DNA of 64,000 nucleotides from Adineta vaga (lineage: Eukaryota; Rotifera): positions 4,650,001 to 4,714,000 of the forward strand of contig CP075492.1 of NCBI GenBank assembly GCA_021613535.1, written 5' to 3'. Under the pieces are notes generated by a model. It made no database searches. It was not told the DNA's origin and saw only the letters and a list, made by a program, of their open reading frames with translations. Shown here in pieces: positions 1 through 11,094 of this stretch; position 1 is the first letter of the stretch; each line of letters opens with the position of its first letter. The position numbers were made by a program, and so were the translations under genes.

Positions 1-303
1 TCAAGTGAGATTTTAATCCGAATCATCTATTCCGTAGATATATTAAGTTTAGTACCTTTTGACATCGTTAACATAAGATTTATCAGAGCCAATAGGAATT
101 GAAAAAAAAAGATTTTGATTATGCTACAAAACGAGTAGCAGTACATTTTTTCTTTGCAATCGATTACCTTTCTAAAAATATCGCTTAATATGTATACCTA
201 CTTATATGTAATCCTTATCGAAAGGGGCAAACTTCAATGAAAGAATCAAAGACTAAAGAGTTTATTAAATGCATTGCTAATGTAAGACAAATGATGAAAT
301 TAA
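1..303. other. AT-rich flank, no gene seen
   Basis: No open frame with splice sites, repeat or RNA gene was recognised. It lies downstream of the minus-strand serine hydrolase gene, so it may hold that gene's 3' untranslated end. Confidence 0.4.
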
Positions 304-1591
304 TTAATATTCGAAACAATCGAATAATGATAAACGAATAGTATTTATTGTCTGATAGATATTTATCGCCGAAGCAGTATTGGCGTAAATATCGCCATTT
401 GTAAGAATAATCATTCCTATATCACCCTTTTCATTGATCAACATAGAATTAGTTGCACTAGGAAGTGTACCACCATGTCCAAAATATCGACGACCATTGT
501 TTAATGTTTGCCAATTCCACGCAAGTCCAAATTGTAACGTTGGAAGTGATGTTTGATTCACATTTTCAAATGAAATCACATCGTTCACTATTTTTTTCAT
601 CTCTTTGATCGATTCAGCACGAATAACTGACGAACCATTGTTCATTATCATTTGTACATATTTCGAAAGAGAACTACCCGACATTCGTAATGAACCAGAT
701 GGGTAAACACTCAAACTATACCATGGAATAGAAAGCCAATTTGGAATTTTCATCTAAAACATATCTTCTCTTTCTTCTTATCGGATGAGAAAGTAAGATG
801 ATTACTTGTGTAATATTCAATCGAGGTGTCATCTTTTTCCATTGTGCCAAATTTGATGAATTGTATACATAATGTCTTACTAAATTCTCCTTCTCTTTTA
901 TGTAAGATAAACGAAAAGCAGCTTCTTCGCTGTTGATATTCAATGGTTTAAGAATATTTTCTTTGACATATTCTTCAAATGACATTCGAGTAACACGTTC
1001 AATGATCAATGCAGCAAGACCAGTACCAACATTTGAATAGAGTGTGACTGTACCTGGTGGATATGGTATCCAATTTGAAGTATTATTTGTTAAATATTCG
1101 AAACATGTTTGAGCTAATGTTGTTTGTGTAAATGCATCATCATCGGACATAAAAAAATGAGGTTCAATTTGATCATTTAGAGCGATCGATGCTGAATGTG
1201 ATAATAATTGTCGAAGAGTAATCGAAGATAAAGGAAAAGATGGATGTGAAATATGTGGATCAGTTGAGAGAAGATAGTGATTGATATCTGTATCAAGATC
1301 GATAAGATTGGATTCAACAAGTTGCATAGCAGCAAGTGCAATGAATGTTTTTGAGATCGATGCTAAGAGAAAGATTGATTTGTCAACATTCATAGGTTGA
1401 GTCGGTAGAAAAGATTGATGACCAAATGCTTGTTGATAGAGAGTATGAGTTGTATTGATAACAATAATGACAGCACCTGGAATATGAACATCGAAAAGAG
1501 ATTGTTCGATGAACGATCGTGTTGGACATTGCTTGCTATTGATAGTTATAAATAATGTAAATGTAATAGATAAAAATGTAAGATACGACAT
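304..1591 (-). CDS. Secreted beta-lactamase-related serine hydrolase (class C / PBP4*-like)
   Basis: Exons 1591-806 and 753-304 are joined across a 52 bp intron (754-805) and give 411 aa. A hydrophobic N-terminal signal (about residues 1-19) suggests secretion. The beta-lactamase/penicillin-binding fold is indicated by the SxxK nucleophile motif S78-I-S-K81, the Y-x-N motif Y185-S-N187, and H355-G-G near the C-terminus in place of the classical KTG. Family members are esterases, amidases or D-aminopeptidases; LACTB and nematode LACT proteins are animal examples. The substrate cannot be read from sequence. The start is the first Met, directly before the signal peptide. The two open frames overlap, but the intron has good GTAATC and TTTTAG sites and the join is in frame. 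All three catalytic motifs are present, so an active enzyme is likely. Confidence 0.85.
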
Positions 1592-1930
1592 GATTTCAAA
1601 TGTTATTCTTTTTCGTTTGAATGATAAAATCTATGTAACATAAGAATAAATCTTTCTTTCGATTACGATTAAGATTTAAGGAAATATCAATCTTGTGATT
1701 AAAACGTTTTTTTTATCCATTCAAAATCTTTCTCTTCTTTATTAGTTATAAGTCATTTAATCTTTTTATATATAAGACTGAATAGAATCTTTGTAGGTCA
1801 ACTTTATCGTAGGTATTGATAATAAACTTAAGAATTATTTCATATCATCAATTTATTAATTTTAAACACATAATTACAAGTAAAATAAATTAAGGTTTTA
1901 AATAAAACTTCAGGAATTTGTAATGTGACC

Positions 1931-2700
1931 TTATGGACTACATTGATCACGTTTTATACAAGTAGAATCTTGAGCACTAGCTCGTACATAGCCCTCTTGA
2001 CAGAAACAACCTTTTACACATTGGAGTGTACACATTTTTTCCGGATTTGGTTTGAGAACATCTTCGCAAGTTTCAGGACATGCTGTACCACATTCTTGAT
2101 GAATTTCATTTTCATTCGAACATTCATCCGAAGATAAAGTCGTCAATTTGCAGCGTTCACGTTCGATACAAGTACCGTTGTTGTTCGTATCCCGTACATA
2201 ACCTTTTTTGCAGAAACAACCTTCTACACATTGGAGTGTACACGCTTTTGTTGAATCTGGTTGAAGAACATCATTACACGTTTCAGGACATGCTGAACCA
2301 CAATCCTGATGAATTTCATTTTCATTCGAGCATTCATCTGGAGATAAAGTCGTCGAACTGCACAGTTCACTTTTGATACAAGCACTGTTTTTGTCAGTCT
2401 CTCGAACATAACCTTCCTGACAGAAACAACCTTTCACACACTGCTTTGTGCATTTATCATCAGAAGTTGAGTTGCGAATATCTTCGCATGTAAGTGGACA
2501 TGCTGTTCCACATGATTTGAACACTTCATCTTCTGGACAACATTGTTTTGGTGAATTAGCAATAACTAAACAAAAGATCAAATAGTATGCATTTCTCAAT
2601 TACCATTAGAAGTCAGATATAACATACCTCTAGCTTGTATAGACAATATACAAACTAAGCACAACACTGCAGAAATTATAGTAGTACGTAAGAATGCCAT
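1931..2700 (-). CDS. Secreted protein with three TIL (trypsin-inhibitor-like) cysteine-rich domains
   Basis: Exon 1 (2700-2628) encodes a signal peptide of about 23 residues. Exon 2 (2565-1931) follows a 62 bp intron; total 235 aa. The mature part is three tandem repeats of about 61 residues, each with the ten-cysteine TIL pattern (CGxACPxTC, then CxxQCVxGCFCxxGYVR, then a final CI....C). TIL domains usually inhibit serine proteases or occur in mucin-like secreted proteins. Repeats 2 and 3 are closer to each other than to repeat 1, which suggests internal duplication. The next minus-strand gene downstream of position 3719 encodes a single related TIL domain. The inhibited protease, if any, cannot be named. 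Confidence 0.88.
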
Positions 2701-3367
2701 TATATTTCAAATAACGATAATGATTTCTAGATATAAAAATGAATCGATTATATATACATCGATAATTTATTATTTTGTTCGTCATAGAATATTAGTAAAT
2801 AAATCGTATATACATATTCTTTCTTTTACGTCATTATATTATTGTTATTCAACCAGAAAATCGTCTTTTAAGTGTGTGAGAGTGTTTAGTGGTACTCTAT
2901 TTTTATCCGTTGACGTTAATAATATTTAAATATAAAAAAGATTTTTATTATACATGTTTATTCTTTAAGTACATATTCTATGATTTCGTATAAAATCTTT
3001 AACCCTTTTAGAGACGAAACTAACTACACAATTCAAACATATTCATTGATATTTTTGTAGAAAATAATGATAAAATTGTAAAAATGCACTGAGTTACCGT
3101 TCTAAATATATACTTTGGTAAACACAGTACAAAACAATATCTCTCATTTATGAATAATATATGTATCTATTTTTTGCGTTCTCTCTCTCTCTCTCTCGAA
3201 AAGAAAGGAGTCATATTACTAACGTCAATGGATAGCATCTATTGCGTACAACTGTTTCTCGCATGTAAGTTTGAAAAAAAACCTTTCATCAATCATAAGA
3301 GTTGATAGAAGGGAATCATACGATATTTTATTGAAAAAGAAGAAAAAAAAAAGAAGTAGTTATCAAG
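2701..3367. other. Intergenic, with CT microsatellite
   Basis: No gene seen. A (CT)n tract lies at about 3181-3197 and A-rich runs at about 3340-3355. Short open frames here lack splice or domain support. Confidence 0.4.
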
Positions 3368-3719
3368 TCACATAATTCGGCAATAGCGAGGATGAACACA
3401 TGGGCTCATTGGATGTTGATTTAAACGTACAAATGGGTAAATACAATCACATCCCATTCGACACATCAAAGTACATATTTTCGCAGGATTTGGCCAGAAA
3501 ACATCGTGACATGTATCAGGACAAGTTGATGCACATTCACGATATTGTTCAAAACGACCCCAACATCGTCCTGAGGCAAAAAGAAACAAATATTCTCTAT
3601 TGAATACAAAGAAAATTTCAAATGAAACCTGTCGATGTGCCCCAGAACTGTGTCTGTGTAAACGAAATTGAAAGAGTAAGTAACAAAATACAAAGTATGT
3701 TGAATGAAGATAAACTCAT
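3368..3719 (-). CDS. Small secreted single-TIL-domain protein
   Basis: Exon 1 (3719-3629) encodes a signal peptide beginning MSLSSFNILCILLLTLS. Exon 2 (3570-3368) follows a 58 bp intron; total 97 aa. The mature part holds one TIL-like module with CASTCPDTC, the CTLMCRMGCDC core and a terminal PRYC. The YVR segment seen in the three-domain neighbour is replaced here by FVR. It is probably a tandem paralogue of that gene, on the same strand. A further in-frame Met lies upstream, but the chosen Met gives a typical signal peptide. Role inferred: secreted protease inhibitor. Confidence 0.75.
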
Positions 3720-3973
3720 ACCTCTTGATGGAATAGCAATTGAATGAATGATGTAAGTGAATTCGATTACTTTTACCGAATAGGTCAAAGAGAAAGAAAG
3801 AAAAAAAACTTTCACTTATCATTTTCGAAATATTCATTTTTCTTCTTTTGTTTTGTTTATTATAAAATATAAATTATATTTTCAATATGTCGAGTAAAAT
3901 GTCATGCATGAGTTTTATTCTCTTTTCTAATTATTCTCTACATAGACGAAAAAATTGTTTTTCCATTTTTTCT

Positions 3974-5718
3974 TTAATAACGATAAGTCGAAGAATATGA
4001 TCCATATTTTGTACTTAATGCCGATGAAAGATATCTTGAAGGTAAGATATAATCCATATCATTGTCCCGATCATATCTTGAAGAATTTAAGATTGAATTT
4101 CGTCGTGGAATATCATAAGTATTTGCATATGTACTACGTGATCGTGGTGGAAGACGAAATGAAGAATTTAAATTAGATGAACGATATTCTAAATAAAAGA
4201 AAAGAATTTTTTTGAATTTTAAATGAAAAAAAAGAAAAAAGACAAATTTTACTTGTAAATGTTGTTGGTGTTTTACCTGATTGAAGTTCGATTAATTGAA
4301 GACGTGTATATGTATCATTTAATTGTTTACGTAATTTCGTACATAAAGCCAATGCTGCATCAGTTATCAATTGTTGTGGAATAAGTTTATTACTTTTACA
4401 TGCAGCAATTGTTTCTTCATTAACACGAGAAAAATCAACTTGACTAAGTAATTCTTCTCGTTCATTTGGACTTAATTGTGTAGATTTTTCTAAAATAAGA
4501 AAAAAAAAGGAGTTACTTAGGGTTTTTGAATATTCATTGAAACACGAACCATCTTTAAGTATTTCATCAAGTGCAAGTAATAAACTATCATGTGAATTTC
4601 GTTGTTCCTTCGGTATACATGATGCTAATTTAACAAATTGTTCACTTGTAAGTGTACCACGTTGACGAAGTTGACTCACATATGAATCGAGTAATGTTGA
4701 TAACTGAAAAGAAAACAAAACTCAATAACAACGAAAAGAAACATTTGTTTTTCTTTCTTATCAATACTTTTGCAAGAAGTTGAGGATCTTTAATATGATC
4801 TTCTTTATGTTTATTAACACGTTCTAATAATCTTGTCATGACTTCATCGGGAATGTTTTCAATGCCATCATTAAGTTTCGTTGATTTAAGAATAGCTTGT
4901 GTAATATGAGATGATAACATTGGTTCACATTCACATTTTAATTCAACAGCTTTTTCATAAATAGAATTAAGCCATCCTAATGGAAAATCTTCAATTGTAT
5001 CATCTAATATCTTGACAATTTCATCAACAATAATTCGTTTATCATCATTAGAAGTTTGAATTTCTCCTTCGTTTTCCGTTGATATTGTCGATGGTTGTTG
5101 AAGAACACGAACTGTTATATAATGTTTAATCAAAGGAAATACTGTATGTTTATTTTCTTTTGAACATAATTTAATTAATTCAATAATCCATTCCCATGGT
5201 AAACGAACAAGATTTTCTCGATCAGATTTATTTAATTGTAAATTAAATCCACGTGCTAATGATTCAATAATACAACGAAGACATTTCTCGACAATATTTG
5301 CTTTTGTAGCCCATTGTTGAAATTCACCTTTACATTGTTCAAGTAAAGAAAATGATACATTCAAATCATGTTTAGCTTGTGCAAGAATTAAGATTTCATC
5401 TAAGCGTTTATCAAGTAAAGTATTTAATGTATCACATTCAATAAAACATGCTGCCGAACGTAATGGAACAATATTTTTATGATCGATAGAAATTGGAATG
5501 GAATAAAAATAATCTGCTATTTGATTGAAAACATCTGCACCACCTGGGAATTGATTATCGAGTTCGATAATATAGGGTGGAGATGTTGATGCAACAGCTT
5601 TTTTAAAATAATCACTTTTAGTAAATAATGGAAAAGTATGAAGTTTGAATTCCGTTTTATTAACAATAACAGTTATATCGGATAATTCACCTGTACGACG
5701 AAATTCTTCAAAATTCAT
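3974..5718 (-). CDS. BTB-NPH3 (plant NPH3/RPT2-like) domain protein
   Basis: Four exons (5718-4768, 4703-4550, 4489-4277, 4188-3974) with introns of 64, 60 and 88 bp give 510 aa. Residues about 11-110 are a BTB/POZ fold of the plant NPH3 type, with LHTFPLFTKS and then the hallmark P58-GGADVF64. The NPH3 region follows: RLPWEWIIELIKLC, H355-DSLLLALDEIL, then LSPNEREELLSQVDF (374-388), matching the plant pattern HDGLYRAID...LSxxER..LC..MD. In plants these proteins are CUL3 substrate adaptors acting in phototropin and auxin signalling. The C-terminal ~70 residues are S/R/Y-rich. The introns are host-like, so this is unlikely to be contamination. An upstream TTTTAG at about 5752 suggests a 5'UTR intron or trans-splice site. 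A generic animal BTB-BACK protein is the alternative, but it would not explain the PGGA and HDSL motifs. Confidence 0.85.
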
Positions 5719-5772
5719 AATTTTATGTCCAAAACGAAGAGAAACATCAACTAAAATGATGTTGGTAATCAA

Positions 5773-6493
5773 AAATGAGAAGAAAGAAAATATTTATTCA
5801 AATTTTTAGATAGGTTTCAATTTAACAAGAAGAAAGTAGAGAGAAAAATAACTAAAACATATATACATGTACACTATTTCGACTTACCAGTCACTCAAGT
5901 TCAACTTTCATCGAAGTATATAGATATTCTCTATTTTTTTCTTCTTCTCAATTTCATATCTCGCATGTCTATTGTTTATTTTACAGGTACTATTCGGCAT
6001 TTTCTTCTTCTTCTTCTTCTATATACCGCACGAATTTTGATTTTGTTAAAGCAATGGTATGTCAAAAACAAGAGTGGTGAGGACTACAAGCATCATTACA
6101 AATTTCCATCGGCATGAGAAGAGAAGAAAAAAGAACAAGAAGAAGAAGAAAACGAACGATGGTGGTTTTCAAGAGGCTTCATATTACGATTCCATGTTGA
6201 CGGAGAAGGAAAAAAGTGCTTGGTATATGATTGGCAGTAGTTGTTGTTCTTGGCCTTGTTTTTTTCGATTAAAATTATTAAAATAAACCTTATCAAAAAA
6301 GACTTCAACAAACATGAAATAGATGAAAAGAAACGAACATTCTTTTATACATGAATCAATTTATGTTCTTTGTTCTCTTGCCCATATCGATTGTTCATGT
6401 TGAATGATGTGTTAAATTTATCTTGAAAAATATTCTTTTACAACTCGATAAGATATGTTTTATTTAAGAAAATTTTTAACATAAAAGATTAAT
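5773..6493. other. Intergenic, simple repeats
   Basis: Contains (TTC)n at about 6001-6020 and purine-rich AAGAAG tracts at about 6117-6150. The open frames over these tracts are compositional and were not accepted. A good donor-like GTAAG at about 5888 (minus strand) may belong to a 5'UTR exon of the BTB-NPH3 gene. Confidence 0.4.
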
Positions 6494-7850
6494 CTAATGT
6501 TTCTTTTCTGGGATTGATTCTGTAATATTCAAATCTTTGGGTAATTCTTTGATTGGATCGGTAAAAATCAACCATTTTTCTCGAGGTATATTTTCAAATG
6601 CTTTTAAAAATCGTTTATCATCTTTCTCTTCACCTTTCACTGCTCGAATGAATATTTGATGGATACGTTTCGGATATTTTCTTGCAATAAATCCATAAAT
6701 TTCCGGATCACGTTCACCTGAATCACCAATTAATACTAATAAACGTAATGAATTAAATATAAAATAACGTAAATGATTGATTTTATGCATTTTTGTATCT
6801 ATTGAACAATCAATCATTGATGAAAAGAAGAAATCAAGGTCTACGCACTTACCAACTGAATGTACAAAATTATAAATCGATACAGAAGACCAACGAAAAT
6901 GACTAGAACGAAATTTCAATGCTTTTAATAGTCAAACAGATAGAATAACACATTCATACCGCATATGAAATGTCCCATCAGGAAATTGATGATCATCAAT
7001 AAAATCTTTCGTTACTGCATATAATTGATCGGGCATAGCGCTTAAATAATGAAATGAACAATTGTATTTTTCTTTCCATCCACGATAGACTTCCGGCATG
7101 CCTAAAATAAAAATGACGATGTTTTTTTTTACTTTTCAAAAACAATTCTTCAATTTCGAATCAACCTTCTACAACACGAAAACCATGAATAAATGTATTT
7201 GCTACCAAACGAATTTTATCAATAACTTCACTTATTTTTATTGTATCATCAATATCCGATATGATAGATAATCCACGTCGTTCTAATAAATGAATTTTGC
7301 CTTCCCATAAATCTGCATTATCTCCCACTGCTTTATATGTTATTATTTGATCATTTTTTAATGTCTGTTTGATTTCTTGAACATCTTCATTTGGTAGAAT
7401 AAATGATGTACGAAATTGACCTTCACTATCTGTTTTTGTCGTATAATTATGATTTTCTCCAATCATAATAAGAATTTCTTCTTGATTTTTATCTTGAACC
7501 ATAAAAGGTTTCAATCGATCACGTTGAAATGTATCATTATAATAAACAATCTGTTCCGAACTTGCTAATAAACGTGCAATACGTTCAGCCACAGATGAAG
7601 ATGATTCACCAAGGAATTTATTTCGTCGAGATGATTGAAAACGCCAACCATGTAGATTTAAACGCCAATTTCCATCTTTACGTTGAAAACCCGTATTAGG
7701 AAATAACATCATTTCTTCATAATTAAGACGTATTTTTTTCTCTCCTGAAACAACATGTTTGATTTTCTCTTTTACTTTTTGAAGAAATTGACTTTGACCC
7801 ACAATTATAATACTTAAGAAAAACACAAGAAGATATAACGAACGACACAT
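6494..7850 (-). CDS. Secreted App1-like phosphatidate phosphatase domain protein (DUF2183)
   Basis: Exons 7850-7166, 7101-6960, 6902-6853 and 6798-6494 give 393 aa. A signal peptide (about residues 1-20) precedes a lysine-rich stretch. The catalytic HAD-type motif is D199-I-D-D-T203 in the context SIISDIDDTIK. The distal motif LIGDSGERDPEIY fits the App1 catalytic domain. Yeast App1 is a Mg2+-dependent phosphatidate phosphatase of actin patches; here the signal peptide implies an exported version. In exon 3 the acceptor TTCTAG was chosen because an earlier AAAAG would create a stop. The gene is divergent from the one starting at 8076, with only 225 bp between start codons. The family is common in fungi and bacteria and sparse in animals. 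Confidence 0.82.
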
Positions 7851-8075
7851 TGTATATCGATGAGATGTATGAAATGATTTATCTTTCTATCCCTAGGATT
7901 AGTTATCAGAAAAAGATCTGGATAATATCTCAAGATAGAAATATACATCCGTGCTTGTCAATCTCGTCGCATTCATATAGATGGCTGTCATGTACGTGTT
8001 TCTTCGATTGAATGCCGTTGTCATAGTAACCAACATATGGATGGTAGTTTTCTTTCGATCATCATTACAAGAAAG

Positions 8076-8840
8076 ATGAGTAAGCCGTTTGAAGAAAAAT
8101 ATTTCATGAATTATTTGATATTTTATTTAAAAAAGGTCTATTAAAAACGGTTCACGAATTCGATACACGACAAAATCCAACAATAACTGTTTTTGATGGT
8201 TCACGAGATGATGAAAATAAATTAGCAACACAATTTTGGAGTACAGTTGTACTTGTACCACCAGTTGAATCAACATTGGCTTGTAAGGAAATTAAACAAC
8301 GAACACAAAGTCGACCATTAAATGGAGAAAATAAACGTATGTTCATGTCTCGTGAATTTTCTTTTTTATGAAAATGTTTTTTCATTCGTTTTCTAGCAAG
8401 ATATACAACTGCGATGTCTAAATCAATGCAGGAAAAAACATTGAGAAGTACGAAAACAAAGATTTGAGAAAAATAAATGTTTCGTTTTTGTTTTTTTTTG
8501 ATGAAATTTAGATAAAGAATATGATGAAATTGCTGCGTTGAAACAAGCAGAAGACCAACATAAACGAATACAAGTAAGTCGAGAACGACAACAACAATTA
8601 CGTCAACTTTTTTATAATCAAGCTACAACTAATCGAATTAAAGTAAATTGTTTGTTTATTCTTCTACTCAACTATTCTATTTTGTTCATTTAGCATCAAG
8701 AATGGGCAATTCCTCGTTTAAATAATTATTCAATGAATAATAGTCAACATGATAAAACAATATTTTATCGAGATGAAACAAACAACGATGATAATGATGA
8801 TGAAGATGATCGACAATTAGTTCGTTGTTTACCCGATTGA
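8076..8840 (+). CDS. Small charged protein of unknown function, five exons
   Basis: Exons 8076-8079, 8136-8336, 8397-8447, 8512-8642 and 8694-8840 give 177 aa. The first coding exon is only ATGA, spliced to GTCTATTA, so the protein begins MSLLKTVHEFDTRQ. The middle (about residues 86-129) is a basic, glutamine-rich helix ending RQQQLRQLFYNQATTNRIK; an acidic tail of D/N/E residues follows. I do not recognise the family. The short length and Q/E/R-rich helix resemble small axonemal proteins, but that is only an impression. It is divergent from the App1-like gene and converges on the Arf-like gene 66 bp downstream. Confidence 0.65.
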
Positions 8841-8906
8841 AGAAAGAGAAGAAAAAAAGAGAAACAAAATATCAGAGTTATTTGACTTGATCTTTATTTA
8901 TTTTTT

Positions 8907-9698
8907 TTATAATTCCATTAATTCTTTAAATGATTGTCGAATTTTCTTCAAATCATTAATAGAATCTTCATTTAAATTCACTTTAATCACTTGCCATTTA
9001 AATGTACTTGCATGTGATGATGAAAGTGTCGAGAGGAAACGAAATGCAACTTCTAAATTTGTTAGTAAACTTTCATTTTTTTCTTCATTCGACGTTTTTT
9101 GATCTTGATGATGTTTAAGTTTACTATGATATAAAATAATCAACACAGGAACACGTTGCAATAATGGATTGGAGAGTATCTGTGAAAGTAATTGAAGATT
9201 CGCATCTAATCGTGATCGATCATGTACATTAATTAACCAAAGAAGAAGGGAAGTATTAGCAAAATGATAAGACCATAATGGTTGAAGCGATGTTTGACCG
9301 CCGCAATCCCATAGAGTTATTTCATGACAACGTCGATGGCATAAATGAGTAGAATAAACTTTGATTGTTTCAACATTATATCCTATTTCCAAAATGAAAA
9401 ATAAAAGATAATCATGAATTGAATTCAAATCAAATCAAGACATACCTATGGTTGGTTGAGGAAGAGAATCTGGTTTCGTTGTTTGTTTATCATGAGATAT
9501 TAAACGAGTGAATAGATCGGTCTTTCCAACACCATCTAAACCTAACATAAGAACTTTTTTCTTTGTACGTAAATGACCTTTAGTAAGAAATAAACTCAAA
9601 TCAATATGTTTATGTTTCGAATGACAGGATGTTAATAATGATTGAGTACGAGATATGAAGGAAAATGGATGATTTGATTTGGAATTTGTTAAACCCAT
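8907..9698 (-). CDS. Divergent Arf-like small GTPase
   Basis: Exons 9698-9446 and 9382-8907 (63 bp intron) give 242 aa. It starts MGLTNSK, a plausible N-myristoylation signal. The P-loop is G53-LDGVGKT60 and the switch 2 motif is W109-DCGGQ114, both Arf/Arl-type. A threonine before G85 fits switch 1 (QPTIG). The G4 position, normally NKxD, reads YHSK in LIILYHSKLKHH, so guanine specificity may be weakened or lost. The N-terminal extension of about 45 residues and the K/E-rich insert after G4 are longer than in typical Arls (about 180 aa). Likely a membrane-associated Arl-like protein; the pathway is unknown. Confidence 0.8.
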
Positions 9699-10410
9699 TT
9701 TTGTTCCAAAAATTGAATGAGAATTAAATGAGATTGAATCTTTTTCTCGTTGATAAAGAAAACATAAGGCTTCTGTTCATTACATAGGTGTCAACTGAAA
9801 GTTCTAGGTAATTCTAATATTACAAAGAATGAAATACTTGTTCGTCGTCGCTGTCGTCGTCGTTTGCGAGAACGTTGATTCTTTTTCCTGTCAATGAGCA
9901 GAAAGAAGAAGAAAAAAGAGAAATCGATATAATAATCACAAAAAACAACATTCGTTGTCCTTCCGAATCAAACGTTGTTCAAGCACGAAGCAAATAAGTG
10001 ATATGGCATACGACGGCAGTATACTTGTTATCAACAGGTGATACCTTGAATTCATCTTATCAAAGCAGAACAAAAAAAATCATTTTTCATCAAAAATCAA
10101 GGCGAACTCGATATTTCTTCAATTACCTCGTCAGACATAACGATCTAATCAAATATTCTCATTAAACAAGCAAAATTTCATTTCAATAGATAGGATTTTC
10201 TTTCGAACGAACCTAAAAAAAACAAGCAAACAAACAAATATATTCATGATCAATCCAATTGAGATCATCGTAATTGATTTACATCGAGAAGATATGACGT
10301 GAATGGGATGAACGCATCAATCTTAATTGATTGATCACTATGTAATACTGAATGATTGAACAAGTATGCTATATATACATGTTGATTCCTTGACCGTAAT
10401 CATACAAAAA
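9699..10410. other. Intergenic, no gene seen
   Basis: Holds a GTCGTC-type triplet tract at about 9842-9865 and A-rich stretches. It separates the minus-strand Arf-like gene from the plus-strand homeobox gene, so it probably contains both promoters, but no conserved element could be identified. Confidence 0.4.
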
Positions 10411-11065
10411 ATGAATTCTATGTACGAACATACTTCATCGGACTTATTAGATATTGATATTTGTAATACAAGTTCTTCGTAAGTTAGTCGAAAGATATGA
10501 AAATAGTATTAATTTGATGATTTATTCTTAGATATTCTCCGCACAGAAATCCCGTGACGATTACAAGTACACCATGTTCAACGTACAGACCTCGAGTAAA
10601 TTTTCACTCAATCGAATCATTAGCGTCTTCACCGGTAACCCCTTTTTCTTCTCCTTGTCAAAAACAAGGTAAGTCACTTTCTTTATTCTTATCTAAACAT
10701 AACTTCAACAAGGTTCCGTAAGTTACTCTATTCACTTTCTCCAAATGCTTAAATACATTAAAGTAATACAATTCTATCTCTATTTAGACAATTCATTCAC
10801 AACCGAAGTTCGTGTGTCAAAATGTAACGAAAGAAAAGTATGTATATATATATCCAATATCATGCACATTAATTCAATATCTTTCTTTTTTCAGTCACGA
10901 CGAAAATTATCTGATTGGCAAGTATGGTATCTAAATCAGATATATGTACAAAATCGATATCCATCTCCACACGATCATGAAGAAATTGCAGCACGTTTAT
11001 CATTACCTACGTCATCGATTCGTGTTTGGTTCCAAAATCATCGTGCACGTTATGGAAAAAGCTAG
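10411..11065 (+). CDS. Short homeodomain transcription factor
   Basis: Exons 10411-10478, 10532-10668, 10788-10837 and 10895-11065 give 141 aa. The C-terminal 57 residues form a homeodomain beginning SRRKLSDWQVWYLNQ, with helix 3 reading IRVWFQNHRARYGKS; the protein ends straight after helix 3. W48-F49-Q50-N51 are intact, so sequence-specific DNA binding is likely. His at homeodomain position 52 is unusual but also occurs in NK2-class proteins. The N-terminal 85 residues are S/T/P-rich and unconserved. The family cannot be assigned. It is convergent with the F-box gene, with 29 bp between stop codons. Confidence 0.82.
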
Positions 11066-11094
11066 TTTTGTTTGTTTGTTTTATTAAAAATAAA

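Noticed and set aside
6059-6311. Small protein genes on both strands
   Set aside because: Open frames arise from AAGAAG/TTCTTC low-complexity sequence without splice or domain support.
6902-6958. Earlier acceptor at AAAAG for exon 3 of the App1-like gene
   Set aside because: Joining there creates a stop within a few codons; the TTCTAG acceptor at 6903-6904 keeps the frame.
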